Shown here: piece after piece, positions 1-8,172 of the stretch | Numbering within the stretch: position 1 is the first letter of the stretch | Layout of the letters: every line of letters begins with the position of its first letter | From: Chlorobiota bacterium | Lineage (GTDB): Bacteria; Bacteroidota; Ignavibacteria; OLB7 | DNA: 64,000 nucleotides | Reading direction: 5' to 3' | Assembly (NCBI GenBank): GCA_016788565.1 | Contig: JAEUSP010000067.1 | Coordinates: 1 to 64,000, forward strand | Notes under the pieces: generated by a model | Seen by the model: the letters and a program-made list of their open reading frames with translations, nothing else | Databases searched by the model: none | Told to the model about the DNA's origin: nothing | Translations under genes and position numbers: made by a program

Positions 1-294
1 GAGATGCTGTGTGGCCCATTGCGAGAAGGCTCGGTTCAAGGCATCGAAGTCTATGCCGAGCAAGATCGTGCGGAAGGTGACATAGGAGGGAACCGCTGTG
101 CCGTTGAGTCCAAACAAGGCGACGAGTTCGGAGCGGTTGGCCTTGACAAAGGTTCCGAGTTCGCGATAGCCGTAGCATCCGCTCATCATACCGAAGATGA
201 TCATCAGCAGCAGGTGATCGAGTTGATAGCGCTTCCCATGCGCGCTTCGGAAGTCCGGGACGGTTCGCAGATATGCTACCAGTGTCTGTTCCAT
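1..294 (-). CDS. ISAs1-family transposase, N-terminal fragment cut by window edge
   Basis: Reading the minus strand from an ATG at 294 gives 98 codons open to the window edge. The translation has the layout of the DDE_Tnp_1-associated N-terminal domain of ISAs1-type transposases: VPDFRSAHGKRYQL near the start, then a hydrophobic LLLMIIFGMMSG stretch, YGYRELG, FVKANRSELVALFGL and VPSYVTFRTILLGID. That order (DPR..HG.RY, small hydrophobic helix, PS.sTFRr.L) is the family signature. The catalytic DDE domain would lie beyond base 1, so activity cannot be judged. An element end may lie near 333-345, where the minus strand reads CAGGGCTGCCAAG, but the partner end is outside the window. A plus-strand open frame over the same bases is its shadow. 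Confidence 0.8.
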   Translation of the reverse strand, partial: MEQTLVAYLRTVPDFRSAHGKRYQLDHLLLMIIFGMMSGCYGYRELGTFVKANRSELVALFGLNGTAVPSYVTFRTILLGIDFDALNRAFSQWATQHL

Positions 295-474
295 CTGTTT
301 TTGGCCTCCAAGCTACTCCTTATCGAAACACTTGGCAGCCCTGCCCCGATCCCCGACCCCCGGGAACTTTCTGGAACCGCATTCTTGTTTCCCTTCATAC
401 GCTCCCAAAAATCTCTGTGAAAACCTCCATGGAGAAGACGCGATATTTCCACCAACCAGCCGGAGAGTTATGAC

Positions 475-1038
475 ATGAAACGACGACAACCCATGGCAGT
501 GCCAATCGTGGTGATGGCGTTGCTTACGTTGGGCTTGCTATGCCCAACCACCAACCACGCACAATCGGTGACGATGACATCCAGCGCAATGGGAACTGGT
601 GGCGGCGGCGTGATGACCGGAGGAGGGCTTGTGGCAGGGATCACCGTTGGCCAGCCAGTAATCGGCATTACCGATAACGACGATGTGCGCGCACACTTGG
701 GGTTCTGGTACACCACTCCAGCCTCCTTGCAGATTAGTGGTGTCCGCGAAGAACACTCGGCGGAGATTGCCGGGGCCACGGCACGGCTGCTGCAAAACGC
801 ACCAAACCCGTTCAACGACCACACGCAGATCACCATTCAGCTTCCCACCAGCGGCGTTATCTCGCTACGCATCTACGACGATCTAGGCCGCCAAGTGATG
901 ACTCCTGTGGAAGGATTCCGCGAAGCCGGAACAATTACGGTGGAGTTGCAAGCACGCGACTTTGAATCGGGGCGGTATCGCGCCCACCTAACCGCCGGAA
1001 CAACGCGGCAATCCATCACGATGATCGTTGTGAAGTAA
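475..1038 (+). CDS. Secreted protein with T9SS type-A C-terminal sorting domain
   Basis: 187 aa. Residues 1-30 form a signal peptide ending near NHAQS. Residues 35-80 are glycine-rich (GTGGGGVMTGGGL). The C-terminal ~80 residues match the Por-secretion (type IX) sorting domain: LLQNAPNPFND, then ITIQLPTSGVISLRIYD, DLGRQV, and a final ITMIVVK strand. Such proteins cross the outer membrane by T9SS, and the C-terminal domain is cleaved on export. The passenger part is only ~75 residues and matches no family I recognise; similar short 'FWY' segments occur in FCB surface proteins. It is 83 bp upstream of the large repeat protein on the same strand, so the two may be co-expressed surface components. 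Confidence 0.85.
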   Translation: MKRRQPMAVPIVVMALLTLGLLCPTTNHAQSVTMTSSAMGTGGGGVMTGGGLVAGITVGQPVIGITDNDDVRAHLGFWYTTPASLQISGVREEHSAEIAGATARLLQNAPNPFNDHTQITIQLPTSGVISLRIYDDLGRQVMTPVEGFREAGTITVELQARDFESGRYRAHLTAGTTRQSITMIVVK

Positions 1039-1121
1039 CCCCCTGCACCTGTACTCCATGTTCTTCCCCAACACGAATGGATGTGGAACTGACACTGATG
1101 AACTAACTCAAGGAAACAACC

Positions 1122-4100
1122 ATGAAACGACTGCTTTTACCGCTGTTAGCAATAGCACCATTCCTTCTAAGCACAAACCTGCTTGCACAAATCCCCCGGC
1201 AAATCAGCCTGCAAGGGGTGTTGGCCAACACGTCAAACGGCCAAATTCTTCCCGACGGCACGCACCAACTCACAATCAAGCTGTACGATGCCCCGAACGG
1301 CGGAACCGCACTGCATACCGAGACGATATCGGCGGCCACCGTTCGCGGCGTGTTCAGCACCACATTGGGGGTTGCAACACCGATACCAACCACCGTTGAT
1401 TTCAGCAAGCAATACTACGTTGGCATCACCGTGGATGGCGGCTCGGAAATGAACCCACGCACAGCATTGACCGCCGCACCGTACTCACTGAACGCGCTGA
1501 AGGCCTCACAAGCCGACAACGCAACAACCGCAGTCCGCGCAGCCTTTGCCGACACTGCCGGATATGCCGCCACCGCTGGCATTGCCAACGGTGTTGCCGC
1601 CGGCGCAACCGGCGTTGTCACCAGCATCAACGGTGAGTCGGGAGCGATGACGATTGTTGGATCGGGAGCCACCACCGTCACCCAAAATGGGAAGCAGGTG
1701 ATTGTCTCCACAAGCAACGCCAACGCCGGAATCCGCCAAATCCGCAACACCGACACGAAGTTGGTGATTACCGATTCGGCAGGTGTGCTCACCACCATCA
1801 ACATCCGCCCAAACAGCTTGGGGGAACGTGAGTTGGCCGATAATTCGGTGGGATCGTTGGAGATTATTGACCGCTCCATCACCCCGCTGAAATTGGACAA
1901 CCAAGCGGTGGAGGAACCAAAAATTGCCAGCGGCGCGGTAAGCACACGCACCATTGCCGCCGGCGCAGTGACCAACGATAAACTGGCGATTGGGGCAATT
2001 ACTTCGGAGAAGATTTTAGACGGAACGATACTGGCGCAAGACATCGCCAACGGCGCAATCACGAACGCCAAGTTGTTGGATGGCGCGGTTACGACCGAGA
2101 AGATTCTGGATGGAACAATCATCACCCAAGACCTTGCCGATGGCTCGGTCACCTCAGCCAAAATTCTGGATGCCACAATTGCCACCCAGGACCTTGCCGA
2201 TGGCTCGGTCACTTCAGCCAAAATTCTGGACGCAACAATCGCCACGCAGGACCTTGCCGATGGCTCGGTCACTTCAGCCAAAATTCTGGATGCCACAATC
2301 GCCACCCAGGACCTTGCCGATGGCTCGGTCAACTCCGCAAAAATTCTGGATGCCACAATTGCCACCCAGGACCTTGCCGATGGCTCGGTCAACTCCGCAA
2401 AAATTCTGGACGCAACAATCGCCACGCAGGACCTTGCGAATGGCTCCGTCACGTTGCCAAAAATCAACAGCACCGGGGCAACCGCTGGGCAAGCAATCAT
2501 GTTCGATGGGGCGAATCTGGTGTATGGCTTCCCACAGGCTGGCAGCTTGGTGCTTCCATTTTCGCAAACGGCCAACTTTGCCGCCACTCTGTTCACCCTT
2601 ACCAACACTGGCACGGGTGGATCAGGAAATTTTGTTATCAACAACGCCGCATCTTCTTCCAACGCCCTTTCCGGCAACACCAACGGGACTGGCGTTGGCG
2701 TGTTTGGTGCTCACACATCAACAACCGGAACGGCCGCAGGTGTGCGCGGCGAATCGAACTCAACCGATGCAAGCGCAGTGGGCGTTGCTGGGGTGATTAC
2801 CTCCACGGCTCCCGGCGGTTTTTCGGCTGGTGTTCGCGGCATCAACAACGGGACTGGCGGTTTGGGAATTGGTGTCTATGGCTCGCAAGCCGGAAGCGGG
2901 TGGGGCGTGTATGGCTTTGCACCAGGTGGAATCGGTGTCAATGGCAACACCTCATCGGGCTTTGGTGTGTATGGCAGTAGCGCAAGTGGGGTTGGGGTGT
3001 ATGGAAGCAGTTCAACGGGCAATGCAGGGCAATTTGAAGTCACCAACACGAACAGCACAGGGAGCGGAGTCCGAGCAAACCAATTCGGGCTGGGGCATGG
3101 GGTGTACGCAACGGTAAACAACACCGCGAACGTTATGGCCGCAGTCCGTGGCGAAACCAACGGCGACGGCTACGGGCTGTTTGGCCAAGCCACGGGCAAC
3201 GGCAATGCGGGGTTCTTTCAAATCAGCAACCCGGCCAGCATCAGCAGCACGGTGAGCGTCACAACCAACGGCATTGGAAGCGGCGTTACGGTTCAATTAA
3301 CCAACGCATCGAACGGTGCACGCGGTATTGATGTGCTGCAAGCTGGCGTTGGCCCGGGCGTGTTTGCAACCAGTGCTGGCGGCAACGCAGTGTGGGGTAT
3401 CACCAGCAGCATCAGCGCCGCCGGCGTGATTGGCGACAACACCTTTGGCGAAGCCGTTGTTGGACGCAACCGTGGCGGCAACGGCGTTGGCGCGGTGGTT
3501 GGCCGCAACGACAGCAGCGGCTACGGCGTGCGCGGCTTCAACACCAAAAACGGAACCGGTGTGCTGGGGCAAGCTGGCATCAGCGGCGGAACCGGCGTTG
3601 CCGGGCGTTTTGAAAACGTGAACGCCGCCAACACTTCCATAACATTGGAAGTGGAAACCAACGGCATTGGAAGCGGCATTCGCGTTGAGCTACCGAACGC
3701 CAGCAACGGTGCGCGTGGTATTGATGTGCTGCAAGCTGGCGTTGGCCCGGGCGTGTTTGCAACCAGTGCTGGCGGCAACGCGGTGTGGGGTATCACCAGC
3801 AGCATCAGCGCCGCTGGCGTGATTGGCGACAACACGTTTGGCGAAGCCGTTGTTGGCCGCAACCGTGGCGGCAACGGCGTTGGCGCGGTGGTTGGCCGCA
3901 ACGACAGCAGCGGCTACGGCGTGCGTGGTTTCAACACAAAAAACGGAATTGGCGTGCTGGGTCAATCGGGCATCAGCGGCGGAACCGGCGTTGCCGGGCG
4001 TTTTGAAAACGTGAACGCCGCCAACACCAGCGACGCTCTTCAAGTGTCCACCAACAGTGCAGGGAATGCCGCACGGTTCACCGGCAACGTTGTTGTTACT

Positions 4101-4727
4101 GGCAACCTTACCGTTAGCGGAACGGTTGCCAAAGGGGGCGGAACCTTCAAGATTGACCACCCGCTTGATCCAAAAAACAAATACCTCTATCACTCCTTTG
4201 TGGAATCGGACGAGATGATGAACATCTACAACGGCAACATTACGCTGAACAGCCAGGGCGAAGCCACCGTGACAATGCCAGCATGGTTCCAAGCGCTGAA
4301 CACCGAGTTCCGCTACCAGCTAACCTGCATTGGCGGTTTTGCGCAAGTGTATGTGGCCGATGAGATGGAAGGCAACCAGTTCAAAATTGCTGGCGGCAAG
4401 CCCGGGATGAAAGTCTCCTGGCAAGTAACCGGTGTCCGCAACGACCCGTTTGCACAGAAATATCGGGTGGAAGTGGAGGTTGAGAAACCAGCTGCCGAGC
4501 GCGGAAATTATCTGCACCCAGAGGCATACGGGATGTACAGCACAATACCGGCGCAGCCAGTGGTGAACGAATTGCGCCCGGCAAGCCAGCAGTTCAGTTC
4601 CGATTCGCCAGCATCGGCAATCGAGAACTCGGCACGGATTCAGGAAGCAACGTCGGTGAACGCTGCGCCGGCAGCAACTGCAAGCAGCGCGGCATCCGGA
4701 CCCGCCACGCAAGCACCGCAGCAGTAA
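1122..4727 (+). CDS. Large repeat-rich secreted surface protein (1201 aa)
   Basis: Signal peptide at 1-23 (ends LLAQ). Residues ~24-130 match an N-terminal domain common in FCB and other large secreted proteins (IPRQISLQGVL...GVFSTTLG...NPRTALTAAPYSLNA). Residues ~240-445 are 20-residue repeats of the type KILDATIATQDLADGSVTSA. From base 2101 to 2450 these are near-identical 60-bp DNA units. The middle is GVYG/GVGVYGSS glycine-rich repeats, including a 131-residue segment present twice (3297-3640 and 3690-4033). The C-terminal ~130 residues start at FKIDHPLDPKNKYLYHSF and contain VSWQVTGVRNDPFA and NYLHPEAYG, a conserved end domain in such proteins, followed by an Ala/Ser/Gln-rich tail. There is no T9SS sorting domain. 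Probably a fibrous surface or matrix protein. Confidence 0.85.
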   Translation: MKRLLLPLLAIAPFLLSTNLLAQIPRQISLQGVLANTSNGQILPDGTHQLTIKLYDAPNGGTALHTETISAATVRGVFSTTLGVATPIPTTVDFSKQYYVGITVDGGSEMNPRTALTAAPYSLNALKASQADNATTAVRAAFADTAGYAATAGIANGVAAGATGVVTSINGESGAMTIVGSGATTVTQNGKQVIVSTSNANAGIRQIRNTDTKLVITDSAGVLTTINIRPNSLGERELADNSVGSLEIIDRSITPLKLDNQAVEEPKIASGAVSTRTIAAGAVTNDKLAIGAITSEKILDGTILAQDIANGAITNAKLLDGAVTTEKILDGTIITQDLADGSVTSAKILDATIATQDLADGSVTSAKILDATIATQDLADGSVTSAKILDATIATQDLADGSVNSAKILDATIATQDLADGSVNSAKILDATIATQDLANGSVTLPKINSTGATAGQAIMFDGANLVYGFPQAGSLVLPFSQTANFAATLFTLTNTGTGGSGNFVINNAASSSNALSGNTNGTGVGVFGAHTSTTGTAAGVRGESNSTDASAVGVAGVITSTAPGGFSAGVRGINNGTGGLGIGVYGSQAGSGWGVYGFAPGGIGVNGNTSSGFGVYGSSASGVGVYGSSSTGNAGQFEVTNTNSTGSGVRANQFGLGHGVYATVNNTANVMAAVRGETNGDGYGLFGQATGNGNAGFFQISNPASISSTVSVTTNGIGSGVTVQLTNASNGARGIDVLQAGVGPGVFATSAGGNAVWGITSSISAAGVIGDNTFGEAVVGRNRGGNGVGAVVGRNDSSGYGVRGFNTKNGTGVLGQAGISGGTGVAGRFENVNAANTSITLEVETNGIGSGIRVELPNASNGARGIDVLQAGVGPGVFATSAGGNAVWGITSSISAAGVIGDNTFGEAVVGRNRGGNGVGAVVGRNDSSGYGVRGFNTKNGIGVLGQSGISGGTGVAGRFENVNAANTSDALQVSTNSAGNAARFTGNVVVTGNLTVSGTVAKGGGTFKIDHPLDPKNKYLYHSFVESDEMMNIYNGNITLNSQGEATVTMPAWFQALNTEFRYQLTCIGGFAQVYVADEMEGNQFKIAGGKPGMKVSWQVTGVRNDPFAQKYRVEVEVEKPAAERGNYLHPEAYGMYSTIPAQPVVNELRPASQQFSSDSPASAIENSARIQEATSVNAAPAATASSAASGPATQAPQQ
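2101..2450 (+). repeat. In-gene tandem 60-bp repeat (20-aa unit), about 5.8 copies
   Basis: Consecutive units aligned at a strict 60-bp period encode SAKILDATIATQDLADGSVT with only a few silent or conservative changes. Upstream units (about 1830-2100) are diverged versions of the same motif. Near-identity at synonymous sites points to recent expansion or gene conversion. Confidence 0.9.
3297..4033 (+). repeat. Two-copy 393-bp in-gene direct repeat
   Basis: The segment beginning NASNGARGIDVLQAG at 3303 recurs 393 bp later (131 residues), including AVWGITSSISAAGVIGD and GVAGRFENVNAANTS. The copies differ at scattered, mostly silent positions, so this is an in-frame internal duplication within the surface protein gene. 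Confidence 0.9.
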
Positions 4728-4769
4728 ATCCGGCTCTCTCTCTCCGGCAACAGAGCCGGATCCGCACAG

Positions 4770-4806
4770 GCCCCTTCTTCCGGTTGCAGGAAGAAGGGGC
4801 TTTGTT
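4770..4806 (+). terminator. Rho-independent terminator after the repeat-rich surface protein
   Basis: Perfect 12-bp stem GCCCCTTCTTCC / GGAAGAAGGGGC with a 7-nt loop, followed by TTTGTT. It lies 42 bp after the stop codon at 4727. Confidence 0.85.
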
Positions 4807-4876
4807 CAATGGCGAATGTCAAATGTCGAATGTCGAATTGAAGAGAGTGGTGGAATTTCCGCTGGATGCCACCCTC

Positions 4877-4921
4877 CGCTCGTGCTGAGCCCCGTCGAAG
4901 TATGAGCGTGAGCCACCGAAC
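4877..4921 (-). repeat. Palindromic intergenic element, copy 1 (diverged)
   Basis: Reverse-oriented copy of the family best seen at 21469-21533 and 33184-33255 (core TTCGGTGGCTCCGCTCAT, then CTTCGACG, then GCTCAGCATGAGCGG). Here the arms are CGCTCGTG and TATGAGCG. The stretch 4807-5357 holds no credible gene; it consists of this element and the repeats listed next. Confidence 0.75.
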
Positions 4922-4932
4922 CGAGCCGCCGC

Positions 4933-5012
4933 CGCTGCCTGCCCTCACCCCCCCGCCCTCTCCCAAGCGGGTGAACGTGCTGGTTGCCTCGCATTTGTCG
5001 GTTGGCAGAGGG
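4933..5012 (-). repeat. 80-bp dispersed repeat (inverted copy at 11750-11829)
   Basis: The minus strand reads CTCTGCC...GCGAGGCAACCAGCAC...TTGGGAGAGGGCGGGGG. The same order occurs on the plus strand at 11750-11829. The GGGAGAGGGC-type core resembles intergenic palindromes common in many unrelated bacterial genomes. Confidence 0.8.
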
Positions 5013-5250
5013 AGCAAAAGCGAAGAGCGAAGAGTGAGATGAGAAGAGTGAAATGAAGACAAAGCCGGAAACTCACTACTGACCACTGACCACCGCGAAC
5101 CCAGCCCTCCGCTTGGTCGGGTGGGAGAGGGAGCAAAAGCGAAGAGTGAAGAGTGAGATGGGAAGAGTGAAATGAAGACAAAGCCGGAAACTCACTACTG
5201 ACCACTGACCACTGACCACTGACCACTGACCACCGCGAACCCAGCCCTCC
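5012..5250. repeat. Tandem duplication (119-bp unit) containing heptamer arrays
   Basis: The unit starting GAGCAAAAGCGAAGAG at 5012 recurs at 5131, and both copies carry GAAGAGT-type and ACTGACC-type heptamers. The first copy has two ACTGACC units (5078-5091) and the second has five (5197-5231). The second copy is longer by 21 bp, exactly three heptamers, which shows repeat-number change after duplication. Confidence 0.9.
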
Positions 5251-5296
5251 GCTCATGCTGAAGCCCCGTCGAAGTATGAAGCGGAGCCACCGAAGC
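5250..5296 (-). repeat. Palindromic intergenic element, copy 2
   Basis: Reverse-oriented member of the same family as 4877-4921, with CCGCTCATGCTGAAGCCCCG then TCGAAGTATGAAGCGGAG. Two single-base insertions slightly break the arms. Confidence 0.8.
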
Positions 5297-5357
5297 ACGC
5301 AAACTCAACAACACCCTCCTCACAACCTCACCCCGCTCCCCGCCCTCCGATCCCCGA

Positions 5358-7979
5358 CTACCGCTCCCACGTCACCTGCAGCAACGTTCCTGCGCCGGGG
5401 CGAAGTTGGACTTGGATTCTTCCGGTGGGGTCGGCCGTTACGTCCAACGGCGGCGGAAGGGGGATGCCGGAACGTGATGGAGTACGGTCTGGATTGATCT
5501 GCCGCACGCGAACCTTCCTTCCAGCTGCGTCTCCGCTGCGGGGCCGGATGTTCAGCTTCAGCGTGATGATCCGATCCTCGGTTAATGCCCGCATCATCGC
5601 CATCCGCTCCGGCGCAATCCCTTCATCATCGCCTGCGGCCTCGAAGGTCCGGCGGTTTACCACGAAGATGAAATTGGTGTCGTGCAAGGGGTCGCGGCGG
5701 TCCGTTAGCGGGTCGAACAGCCCAAGCTCCACGTAGGTTTCGTGCGGTGCGTCGGGCTGGCCGGTGCGCGGGTCGGCAGCGGTGATTTCGGTGACGATCT
5801 CACTGCTTGGAATCGGGCGCGGGCGAAGCTCATCGTTATCAAACCCGGGCCACTTGACGGTGTGGTGGATGCTGTATCCATCGCGCCACCGAAGCCGCAT
5901 CATTGCCGGGGTTAGCTGCTGCAAGCCGGCATGAATCGCCTTCAGTTCGCGGCTGCTGTTCCGCCATCCCAAGTAGATATTCGGGACGCGCCGTACCGTC
6001 CCGTTCGGCTCGCGGAAGGGATACTCCAATCGGTTCTGCACGGTGTCGGCTGTGGTGGGGCCAACTGCCCCGATGTCGTTCATTCGGGTCCAACTCTCAT
6101 CATCCCCCCACGATTGCATCAGCGGGTTGGACCCAGCCCACCACCAAACAATCCCACGTGTTCCGTAAGCCAGCCCCATGTTCACCAACGCCCGCAGTTC
6201 GGCAGGCTCGGGGGCGTGGCCGGCCATCGTATCGGTGGCCATCGCGCCGTTCACTTTTTTCCCGCGAATCCAGAGTGAGTAGTAGCTGCTTGGCAGCTGG
6301 ATCAGCCGCCTTCCGGTGCGGCGCGAAAGCTGGGCACCGCGCCCCAAACTCAGCGCGCCGCCACGATCCAGAAGCCAGGGGAGTTTCCCCGGATTGTACT
6401 GGCCGAAGTAGTAGCGTTGGGTGATGTCGGCGTTGTCCCGTATCCCCTGCGGGTCAAGCGTCAGTTCGGGAATCTTAAACCGCCCGCCGTTGTGTTCCAG
6501 GATGGAAGGGATAAGGTTGTGGCGAACATTCAGCAGCTTCGGGATGTTGGTGAACGGAAACCGCCACGCACCGCTGAACAGCTCGGAAGTATCGTGCGGG
6601 CTGGTGATGTAGGTCTCCACAAAAATTTCATCCTGGCCCCCCTTCATCCCAAACGCTGGGTGCATCAGGTCAATGGTGGTGGTGGGAAGATTGCGCTGGC
6701 CCGACACCGCACGGCGTTTGCTTTGGGGGAACGCTCCACGAATCATCCGATCCAACGCAATCGCCCCGGCGTACTCCGCCGGCGAAGGCTCGTCGGTGGT
6801 TTGCAGCCGGATAATCGCGGGCCGAATCGTCCCCGTTGTTTTTTTCGGATTGCCCCGAAGTATCTGCCGCGCAAGCCGCAGCAACTCCCGCCGGTACGCC
6901 ACGGCATCAGCCCTTTCACCAAGCATCAGTTCGCCAATCGAGTCCCGAATCGCAACGCTTCGCAGTGCCACAGCTTCCCCCCCCAAGTAGCGCACGCGGA
7001 TGTCGAACCGCTGCGAGCCATTACGGCGATCCAGCGGCCCGACCCTCCCTTCCGGCAAGCGCGCCAGATCAACCGGAAGCGAGACCACACGGTAGCGGTG
7101 AAACGGTTGGCCACGGCGCGGCAGCAACGAATCTTTGGTGAAGGTGATGGTGGTGAACAACTGCGTGGTGTCCTGCTGGGCGCGTTGTGGCTGGTTGGCA
7201 GCATCCAGATACTGCGTCCCTTCGGGGATTTCGTTCCAGAGTTCAACGGCAATCAACGGTGTGGTTGGTGGGATTTTGTTGCTTGCCGCGCTGCTGAACA
7301 GATGCGCCGTCAGGGCAATGAAGTAGCGGTTGGAGAGGGCCTCGTCGTGGCGAAGCTGGGTGAAGGCATCGGTGTTCTGAATCCGCTCATCATCCGGCGA
7401 CCACCGCCCCGGTGTGGGATCGAAACGGAAAATTTTATCGGGGGTGATGCCGTAGGCAATCCCCGAGGCAACAACTCCGGTGTCGGAAGAAGGGTGATAG
7501 ACCATTTCGCGCGGGGAGTTGGAAGCGGAGTCGCGGTAGAAGCGATTGAAGAGGGTATCGCTGGCGGGGGCAATCTTCGTGAAGACGCTTCGCCAGCCGG
7601 AAACCTCGGCAGAATCGAACGGGAAGAAGACCACTTGGCGGCCATATCCAGCCTGGTACAGCGGGATGTAGGGCGCACCCCCCAGCAGCACCAACCGTTG
7701 GTTGCTGGCGCGGCGGCGGCTGTCGGCAAGGGGGGCAAGCTCTTCCCACCGCTCAACGCTAATCCAGGGGATCGTGACCCCCATTGCCCGGGTGAAATCC
7801 CACATTCCATCAATCGCTTCCCCCCCCGGCGGACGCAGGCCGTAGTAGTAGGCTCCAATCATAAACTCCCGATCTCCCAAGCCGTAGCTGGGGCGAATCG
7901 GCGGAACGGAATCGGCGGGCTGGGCAGCAACCAACACCGGAACAAGCAGCAGAGCAAAGAGAATAGAGAGGTTCAGCAT
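5358..7979 (-). CDS. Large secreted protein, possibly glycoside-hydrolase-like
   Basis: 873 aa with a clean signal peptide (MLNLSILFALLLVPVLVAAQ, cut near residue 20), so periplasmic or extracellular. I do not recognise the family. Features reminiscent of (beta/alpha)8 glycosidases are MIGAYYYGL at ~40, LIAVELWNEIPEG at 242-254 (an Asn-Glu pair as at the acid/base strand of clan-A glycosidases) and a late YGTRGIVWWWAGSNP near residue 610 (typical of a barrel strand). The C-terminal ~100 residues, ending GRIQVQLRPGAGTLLQVTWE, look like a beta-sandwich. The assignment is weak because no nucleophile can be fixed. The long plus-strand open frame opposite it (6417-7997) is antisense shadow. It is followed on the same strand by the repeat-filled gap at 4807-5357. 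Confidence 0.75.
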   Translation of the reverse strand: MLNLSILFALLLVPVLVAAQPADSVPPIRPSYGLGDREFMIGAYYYGLRPPGGEAIDGMWDFTRAMGVTIPWISVERWEELAPLADSRRRASNQRLVLLGGAPYIPLYQAGYGRQVVFFPFDSAEVSGWRSVFTKIAPASDTLFNRFYRDSASNSPREMVYHPSSDTGVVASGIAYGITPDKIFRFDPTPGRWSPDDERIQNTDAFTQLRHDEALSNRYFIALTAHLFSSAASNKIPPTTPLIAVELWNEIPEGTQYLDAANQPQRAQQDTTQLFTTITFTKDSLLPRRGQPFHRYRVVSLPVDLARLPEGRVGPLDRRNGSQRFDIRVRYLGGEAVALRSVAIRDSIGELMLGERADAVAYRRELLRLARQILRGNPKKTTGTIRPAIIRLQTTDEPSPAEYAGAIALDRMIRGAFPQSKRRAVSGQRNLPTTTIDLMHPAFGMKGGQDEIFVETYITSPHDTSELFSGAWRFPFTNIPKLLNVRHNLIPSILEHNGGRFKIPELTLDPQGIRDNADITQRYYFGQYNPGKLPWLLDRGGALSLGRGAQLSRRTGRRLIQLPSSYYSLWIRGKKVNGAMATDTMAGHAPEPAELRALVNMGLAYGTRGIVWWWAGSNPLMQSWGDDESWTRMNDIGAVGPTTADTVQNRLEYPFREPNGTVRRVPNIYLGWRNSSRELKAIHAGLQQLTPAMMRLRWRDGYSIHHTVKWPGFDNDELRPRPIPSSEIVTEITAADPRTGQPDAPHETYVELGLFDPLTDRRDPLHDTNFIFVVNRRTFEAAGDDEGIAPERMAMMRALTEDRIITLKLNIRPRSGDAAGRKVRVRQINPDRTPSRSGIPLPPPLDVTADPTGRIQVQLRPGAGTLLQVTWER

Positions 7980-8066
7980 TGGATGTTTTTTGGTTAGCGT
8001 GATTGTCGGTGGGGGTTCTATCAGCCTGTTCTATTCGATATTTGGCATTCTTTCACTCATGGATTG

Positions 8067-8172
8067 TGGTCAGTTGTCAGTTGTCAGTGGCAAGAATCAA
8101 TTTGGCATTTGACATTCCGTTCGCACCTCACTCTTCACCCTTCACTCTTCACCCTTCACTCTTCACTCTTCA
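8067..8172. repeat. Composite heptamer array (GTGGTCA / TTTGGCA / CACTCTT families)
   Basis: About 15 consecutive heptamers in one 7-nt frame: GTGGTCA, GTTGTCA twice, GTGGCAA, GAATCAA, TTTGGCA, TTTGACA, two degenerate units, then CACTCTT and CACCCTT alternating. The last units overlap the 3' end of the minus-strand regulator gene and supply its last codons and its TGA stop. Confidence 0.9.

Noticed and set aside
4-420. Plus-strand 138-aa open frame
   Set aside because: It lies opposite the ISAs1 transposase frame, which has family motifs; the plus-strand product has none.
2101-2450. Possible CRISPR array
   Set aside because: The units are contiguous, coding and have no spacers. The 108-bp and heptamer repeats also lack unique spacers, and no cas gene is present.
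1415-2683. 422-aa minus-strand open frame
   Set aside because: Antisense of the 60-bp repeats in the surface protein gene; its own repeats are a mirror effect.
6417-7997. 526-aa plus-strand open frame
   Set aside because: Antisense to the signal-peptide-bearing 873-aa gene; composition is Arg/Gly/Pro-rich with no domain.
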